From a bacterium (GTDB lineage: Bacteria > Vulcanimicrobiota > Xenobia > Xenobiales > JADMJV01), in NCBI GenBank assembly GCA_030149525.1, contig JASBRJ010000335.1, positions 1-55,434 of the forward strand: DNA of 55,434 nucleotides, in the 5' to 3' direction. Below are positions 51,232 to 55,434 of this stretch, piece by piece. Position numbers and translations under genes: made by a program. Position 1 is the stretch's first letter; the number at the start of each line of letters is the position of its first letter. Under the pieces are notes generated by a model that was given only the letters and a program-made list of their open reading frames with translations, was not told the origin of the DNA and did not search any database.

Positions 51232-52458
51232 GTGGATATGGTCACTCATAGACTCAGGTGGCGAGACGTAGCACCGGAAAGACGGCGATTCGACGAACTC
51301 CGGGCGACCCAGCTCGTGTCCGAACTCCTACGCGAATGGGTCAACCCCGGCCCTGAAAGATTCGGTGCCGACTATCTGGAAAGCTGTATCGACCTACATC
51401 TGGTACAAAACTTCGGGATCTGGATCTCTGGTTGGCGCTCGGGGTCCGAAGGGGGTCCTGTCATCAGTCGTCTGCGAATGGATGACTCGCCATCCCAACA
51501 GGTCCTCTCCGTAACCTCCGCCATCAAAGAGTGGCGAAGTTTTCTTGACGAGATAGATCAGGTGATCGCCAAGCTGCCGTTCTCCACCGACGACCAGATA
51601 GAGCTTCGTGTGGAAAGGGCCGCCGCTCGCCTCATTCCCATGGTCCTCAAAAGAACAGAGGCGCAGGAGGCCTGGTACAACACCTGCTCGCTGGCGCTGA
51701 ATTGGTATCTGGAAGCTCACGGGTTTGGAGATCGCGATTCAAGAGCGGCTGTCAGGCGGACCTTCTCAGGACAGTTCCAAAGTTGGGTAGAGGCCCCACC
51801 GGAGCGACAGATAACGGCCTGCGAACGAGTGGGTCGAGCGGTCGCAGAACTGGCAAAAAAAGAAAAGTCTGCGGTTGACTGCCTGGAGCGTTGGTTGGAG
51901 GGGAGAGAATCCTCCGAGGCGCACTTCGAACACTTTCCTTCCCTCTACCCACCCCTTCGAAGCGACGGTCATGCGATCTACATCAAATACCAAGAGAAAG
52001 ACGACAGAATGTGGTCGGCGCTGCAAACATCCCGTCGGTGGGCCGAGACATCCGAGCCACTCACCCTCTCCGTACTCAAGCAATGGCAATCGCTCATTCT
52101 AGGCAAACAAGACATCCATCTGCGTACCACTGATGCCTTCGCCAAGAGAGGGCGTGAACGATACTCGGTGTCCCTTTTGCCTCGCTTTGAGGAATTCCTC
52201 AGCCAGGCCAACGACGACAATCTCGCTCCTCCTTGGAGAGGTGCCCTGCTATATCTCGATATCTGCTTCTTCCATCCTTTCCAAGATGGAAACGCGCGTC
52301 TGGCCCGCTTGGCCCTTGACGCCGTGCTTGTGAGGGCTGGTTTCGCCTTAAATTATATTGAGCCGCTCTTAGTGGTGGCTCGCGCGGCCGAAGACTACCG
52401 AGGCGGGACGACACTTGCCCTGACGGTGTCGGATCTCATGGGAGAAATTCCCGAATAA
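51232..52458 (+). CDS. Fic-domain protein
   Basis: 408 aa from GTG 51232, with GGAG 11 bases upstream; ATG 51238 is also possible. The Fic core is C-terminal: LSVLKQWQSLILGKQDIHL near 283, then the catalytic motif FFHPFQDGNARLARLALDAV near 342-361, which keeps the HPFx(D/E)GNxRxxR residues. Fic enzymes transfer AMP or another phosphate-linked group from a nucleotide to a protein side chain. The first 280 residues are unlike the usual short N-terminal helix and contain several Arg/Trp-rich helices. An inhibitory (S/T)xxxE(G/N) motif is not obvious. The preceding CxxC protein may be its regulator or target; that is inference. Confidence 0.85.
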   Translation: MDMVTHRLRWRDVAPERRRFDELRATQLVSELLREWVNPGPERFGADYLESCIDLHLVQNFGIWISGWRSGSEGGPVISRLRMDDSPSQQVLSVTSAIKEWRSFLDEIDQVIAKLPFSTDDQIELRVERAAARLIPMVLKRTEAQEAWYNTCSLALNWYLEAHGFGDRDSRAAVRRTFSGQFQSWVEAPPERQITACERVGRAVAELAKKEKSAVDCLERWLEGRESSEAHFEHFPSLYPPLRSDGHAIYIKYQEKDDRMWSALQTSRRWAETSEPLTLSVLKQWQSLILGKQDIHLRTTDAFAKRGRERYSVSLLPRFEEFLSQANDDNLAPPWRGALLYLDICFFHPFQDGNARLARLALDAVLVRAGFALNYIEPLLVVARAAEDYRGGTTLALTVSDLMGEIPE

Positions 52459-52460
52459 GG

Positions 52461-54494
52461 TTATTTTAGCCACCGCTTGAGGGTGATCTCCAACTCCTTA
52501 AAAGCGAGGGGCTTGCTCAAGAAATCATCCATTCCGGCTTCCAAGCACCTCTCTCTTTCATCGTTGAGAGCATGAGCTGTTAGCGCCACGATCACCGGGC
52601 TCCCGAACGTCTTGCGACCGGCTCTTAGACGACGGGCGACCTCGATTCCATCAAGCCCCGGCATCTGGCAATCCAAAAGCACAAGATCAACGCTACGTTG
52701 CGAGAGCGTTTGCAGAGCCGTCTCCCCGTCCTCGGCCACCAGCGCCTCACCCACCGAGAGCTTTTGAAGTTGAAGTCTCACCACTCGACGATTGATAGGA
52801 TTGTCTTCCACCACCAGAACAGAACGAGTCGATAGGTCCACAGGCTGGGTGTCGTCAGCGACGATGAGCGGGCCCTCACTTTCCGGCACAGGCAGAGCGA
52901 CCTGAAAGCGGGTCCCAACTCCCTGCTGACTTTCGAACTGCAGAGTGCCGTCTAGGAGGCCGACCAGTCTATGGACAATGGCAAGACCCAGTCCTACGCC
53001 ACCATGACGGCGTGCCATAGACGAATCGACCTGAGTGAAAGGGCTAAAAAGCGTCTCATGAAACTCTTCCGGAATTCCTGGTCCCTCGTCCCGAACTTCC
53101 ATATTGAGACTTCCCATTTCATAAGACGCCCGAACCGAAACGGTGCCGGTTTCACTGTATTTGATAGCGTTTCCGATGAGATTGGTGAGGATCTGAACGA
53201 TTCTTGGTTGATCTCCCAGCACATATTCCGGGAGCGAATCGTGAGCAACGCATTCTAGTTGGACTTCAGAATCGGCAAGCGCGGGACGAAAGACACTCTC
53301 GATATCGTGGAGCATTCCCCGGGGGGAAAAGGATTTCGTATGAATATCGAGCTTACCGGCCTCAATCTTTGAGATATCCAACAGATCGTCGATGAGATGC
53401 AAAAGGGTGTTGGAACAACTCAAGGCCGTTTCGGCGAAGTCTTTTTGCTTTTTATCCAGACGTGTCTCTTCGAGCAGCTCCAGCATCCCGCGGACGCCGT
53501 TGAGAGGCGTGCGAAGCTCGTGACTCATCATGGCCAAGAACTCGGATTTCACAGAGTTGGCTCGTACGGCTTCATCTCGGGCTTCGGTAATCTGCCTTAA
53601 CTGGTCTCTGAGTTGAGTCGTGTCGTGCAACACCGCCACGGCACCACCGATCTCATCGGGCAACGGTCGCGCGGAAACTCTCAGCCAACGGGCGGAAGTC
53701 GGGCCGCAGATCTTTATCTCCGAACCGTCGACTGCGACTCTTTCGCGTACAGCCCGGATCAGTGGCATTTGGCTTGGTGGGATTCTCTCTCCGGTCTCGT
53801 CTTCAGCCCAGTGACTCTCCCCCCAGCTTTGCATATTCTTGGGTCGGACCTCTAGTGCAGGAACCAGTAACCTGGCCACGGGATTGGTATGGACGTAATT
53901 CTCCTCGGCATCCATGACCACCACTCCTTCACTCAAATTCTCCAGAATAGCTTCTAAAATCTCCGTTTTCTCTGCGAGAACGCGCTGGGCTTCATCGAGC
54001 TCCTGAGCTCGGCGAGTCGCAAGGGCCGTTCTCTCTTCAATCCGCTTTTCAAGCTCAGCGTTCAACGTCGTAAGGGCCGCTTCGGCCCGTTTGCGCTCCT
54101 CAACCTCTCGTTCCAACTCCTCGGGGAAACGCATGGAGAGTGCCCGGGGAGCCAGGGGGATCATAACCATGACTGTGGCACAAGAGACCAGGGCCGTCAG
54201 CGCCTTCATGAGTCCAAGAAAACGATAGGCTGGATATTGGAAAGTCAGAAAATCCACGAAATGAGTCGATCCGCAGAAAATAATGAAGGCCCCAAACAAC
54301 CAGAACAGATTGCGGAACGGCACCTCCTGGCGTTTTCTCGCGAAGTAAACCAGAATCACCGGGATGGCAAGGTAGGCAGCCCAGATCAAAATATCGGAAA
54401 TGTAATGGAGCCAAACTAGCCCCGGAGTCCAGCCCCCTCAGGCGGTTCTAGGTGCAAAGTCGGAAGCATCGAAGAGTTTCGTGAAGAAAGACAT
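52461..54494 (-). CDS. Ethylene-receptor-like hybrid histidine kinase with in-frame TGA (possible selenocysteine)
   Basis: 677 aa if the TGA at 54440-54438 is read through. ATG 54494 has AAGGAGGT 8 bases upstream. The first residues MSFFTKLFDASDFAPRTA run into TGA, then GGWTPGLVWLHYISDILIW and the sensor: FGAFIIFCGSTHFVDFLTF with Cys74 and His78 matching the copper ligands of plant ETR1 (C65/H69), SD at 33-34 matching D25, and ALVSCATVM. Relatives read PxGHCYLW or PRWxCGxW at the TGA site. Then follow coiled coil, PAS (about 175-295), H-box SHELRTPLNG with H325, N-box NLIGNAIKY, G-boxes and a receiver with LVLLDCQMPG and LSKPL. The only downstream start, TTG 54389, lacks part of the sensor. 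Confidence 0.8.
54407..54436 (-). promoter_or_regulatory. Hairpin directly after the in-frame TGA (SECIS-like candidate)
   Basis: One base after the TGA, GGGGCUGGACU pairs with AGUUUGGCUCC over 11 pairs (four of them G-U) with loop CCGGGGCU. Bacterial selenocysteine elements sit just behind UGA, but usually have the apical loop about 16 or more bases away and G in the first two loop positions; here the loop starts 12 bases after TGA and its first G is third. Confidence 0.35.
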
Positions 54495-54502
54495 TGGGAC
54501 AG

Positions 54503-54510
54503 ACCTCCTT
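54503..54510 (-). promoter_or_regulatory. Shine-Dalgarno that fixes the kinase start
   Basis: AAGGAGGT, a perfect anti-16S match, 8 bases before ATG 54494. It shows that translation starts upstream of the TGA. Confidence 0.85.
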
Positions 54511-54575
54511 GGTCTAGAGTTGCCCTATTGGTGTGCGTATCTTCGGGTATGTGGAGGGGAATGTCAATCTTGAAG

Positions 54576-55325
54576 TTAGGCGACGCTCACATTCGCCACC
54601 ACCGGCCAGTGGTCGGACTTGCCTTGGCGGAGAACCTGGCAGCTCAAACTTTGGATCTCTTGTGAGCCAAGAATCCAATCCAGCCGAGCAAGAGGTACGT
54701 TAAGCCCCCCATTCCAGGTGGACCCGGCAGGGGCAGCAAGATCAGTGAGATGAGTGGCAAGAATGCGATGGGCGCTCCAAATGGGCCAGGGAGTGGAGTT
54801 GAAATCGCCGGTGACAAGCCAGGGGCGGGGCAATGCGGTCAAGCGTCGCAAGAGAATTCTGGCTTGTTCTCGACGAGAGAGGTGGCTGAAATGGACGTTG
54901 AGCAAGGTGAGGGTTCGACCCTCAGAATGGAAGACTCCCCAAGTAGCGACCCGCGCCGACCCCATGCCTGTAAGCTTCGAACCGGGAGTATCGGGTGTCC
55001 CCGACATCCAGAAGTGACCGGAGTTCATCAATTCGAACCTGTCCTGTCGATAAAGAATCGCGCACTGAATGCCACCCCCGTCGGCCCATCTTCCTCGCCC
55101 CAGAACTCCGTAGCCGGGTAACCCTCGAGACAGGTCCTCAAGACTCTCGGGGGTGGCTTCCTGTGTTCCGATGAGATCTGGTTGATGACCGGCGAGGGCC
55201 CGAGCCAAGCCATTCGCACGGTCCCCCCAGGGGAGGAAGGGCCCGGCCGGGGCCATGAGATTTATGGTGGCGATGCGAAGTTTCACGTTGAGAATGTAAG
55301 CGATGTTCCGCTCCCTATCCGCCAC
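54576..55325 (-). CDS. Endonuclease/exonuclease/phosphatase (EEP) family protein
   Basis: 249 aa from GTG 55325 (GGGGG about 10 bases upstream); GTG 55286, which starts VKLRIATINLMAP, is the more family-like start. Motifs: ATINLM (Asn), DLIGTQEATPESL near 51 (Glu), TLLNVHFSHLSRREQARILL near 142 (His), WLVTGDFNSTPW near 172 (Asp/Asn), LARLDWIL near 213 and the C-terminal SDHWPVVANVSV (Asp-His). All active-site residues are present. The Trp/Gly-rich insert after residue 90 is unusual. It is divergent from the partial gene at 55367 with 41 bp between starts. No signal peptide. Substrate unknown. Confidence 0.88.
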   Translation of the reverse strand: MADRERNIAYILNVKLRIATINLMAPAGPFLPWGDRANGLARALAGHQPDLIGTQEATPESLEDLSRGLPGYGVLGRGRWADGGGIQCAILYRQDRFELMNSGHFWMSGTPDTPGSKLTGMGSARVATWGVFHSEGRTLTLLNVHFSHLSRREQARILLRRLTALPRPWLVTGDFNSTPWPIWSAHRILATHLTDLAAPAGSTWNGGLNVPLARLDWILGSQEIQSLSCQVLRQGKSDHWPVVANVSVA

Positions 55326-55366
55326 CCGTTCCGACCCCCTACCCTATGACGAGATAGGAGGTCGTA

Positions 55367-55434
55367 ATGACAAAGATAGTACCAGCGAAGGAGCCAGACT
55401 GGCAACGTCTCTCGAAAGAGTGGGAGTGCAGTGG
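55367..55434 (+). CDS. Partial protein, 5' end only; possibly insertion-sequence related
   Basis: ATG 55367 with AGGAGGT four bases upstream starts MTKIVPAKEPDWQRLSKEWE and reads C-S-G at the window edge. The WxxLxxxW...SG pattern is like the start of small helix-turn-helix proteins of IS66-type elements and other transposon accessory proteins, but only 22 codons are visible. I have no other evidence of a mobile element here. Confidence 0.5.
   Translation, partial: MTKIVPAKEPDWQRLSKEWECS

Noticed and set aside
52461-54389. Kinase starting at TTG 54389 as a complete protein
   Set aside because: It would start inside the first membrane helix, has no ribosome-binding site, and loses the conserved Asp and aromatic residues that are encoded just upstream behind a perfect Shine-Dalgarno.
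1-55434. General reassignment of TGA as a sense codon
   Set aside because: Several clear genes of the window (for example tatD, rfaE1 and rfaE2) end with TGA, so TGA is an ordinary stop codon here.

Overview
The window (55.4 kb, roughly 55-58% GC by eye, both strands densely coded, many 4-bp ATGA-type overlaps) looks like the chromosome of a diderm bacterium. It has split heptose-activation genes and glycosyltransferases for LPS or another surface glycan, an LpxB-like protein and a PilC/GspF pilus protein. It also has two membrane-anchored Ser/Thr kinases, an FHA protein, ankyrin and giant NTPase-TPR proteins, and two hybrid histidine kinases. That mix fits lineages such as Vulcanimicrobiota/Eremiobacterota, Planctomycetota or relatives of Cyanobacteriota. 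I cannot place it further from sequence alone. I saw no tRNA, rRNA, CRISPR array or clear prophage; the only hint of a mobile element is a partial ORF at the right edge.

Layout. 1-5.7 kb: pilus or secretion genes (pilC-like, and a pilO-like gene behind an ECF sigma factor), tatD, and small hypothetical genes. 5.8-8 kb: hypothetical proteins. 8-13.4 kb: CoA-disulfide-reductase-like flavoprotein, FHA protein, Ser/Thr kinase, cysteine desulfurase of the selenocysteine-lyase-like type and a DUF2237 protein in one tightly packed run. 13.4-14.5 kb: a lipoprotein and a secreted protein. 14.6-22.6 kb: methyltransferase, four glycosyltransferases, rfaE1, rfaE2 and an LpxB-like protein, probably one glycan operon. 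23.3-28.9 kb: one 1847-aa P-loop NTPase-TPR protein. 28.9-30.9 kb: M48 protease, then rpmI-rplT with its own promoter, a structured leader and a terminator, and no infC. 30.9-39.8 kb: membrane protein with a pseudopilin-like tail, lipase-like, ankyrin, phospholipase-D-like, DapA-family and kinase genes, then a candidate structured RNA. 39.8-46.2 kb: nuclease-like and methyltransferase genes, a zinc phospholipase C/S1-P1 family protein and, divergent from it, an unusual AAA+ protein. 46.2-55.4 kb: two hybrid histidine kinases, two glycosyltransferase-like genes, a ureidoglycine aminohydrolase, a Fic protein and an EEP-family protein.

Most unusual points. (1) The histidine kinase at 52461-54494 has an ethylene-receptor-type sensor domain. 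Its 5' end, behind a perfect Shine-Dalgarno, contains an in-frame TGA exactly where relatives carry a conserved Cys, and an 11-bp hairpin follows at once. This is either a selenocysteine codon or a one-base nonsense change. (2) The AAA+ protein at 43939-46179 is two tandem ClpA/B D1-type modules with no D2, Clp N domain or M domain. (3) A near-identical 18-bp palindrome lies in two divergent regions, one upstream of that AAA+ gene and the Zn-phospholipase gene, the other upstream of the phospholipase-D-like gene. (4) A stretch at 39634-39816 folds on paper into several hairpins and ends in a terminator. (5) The other hybrid kinase is split by a one-base shift in a homopolymer run.
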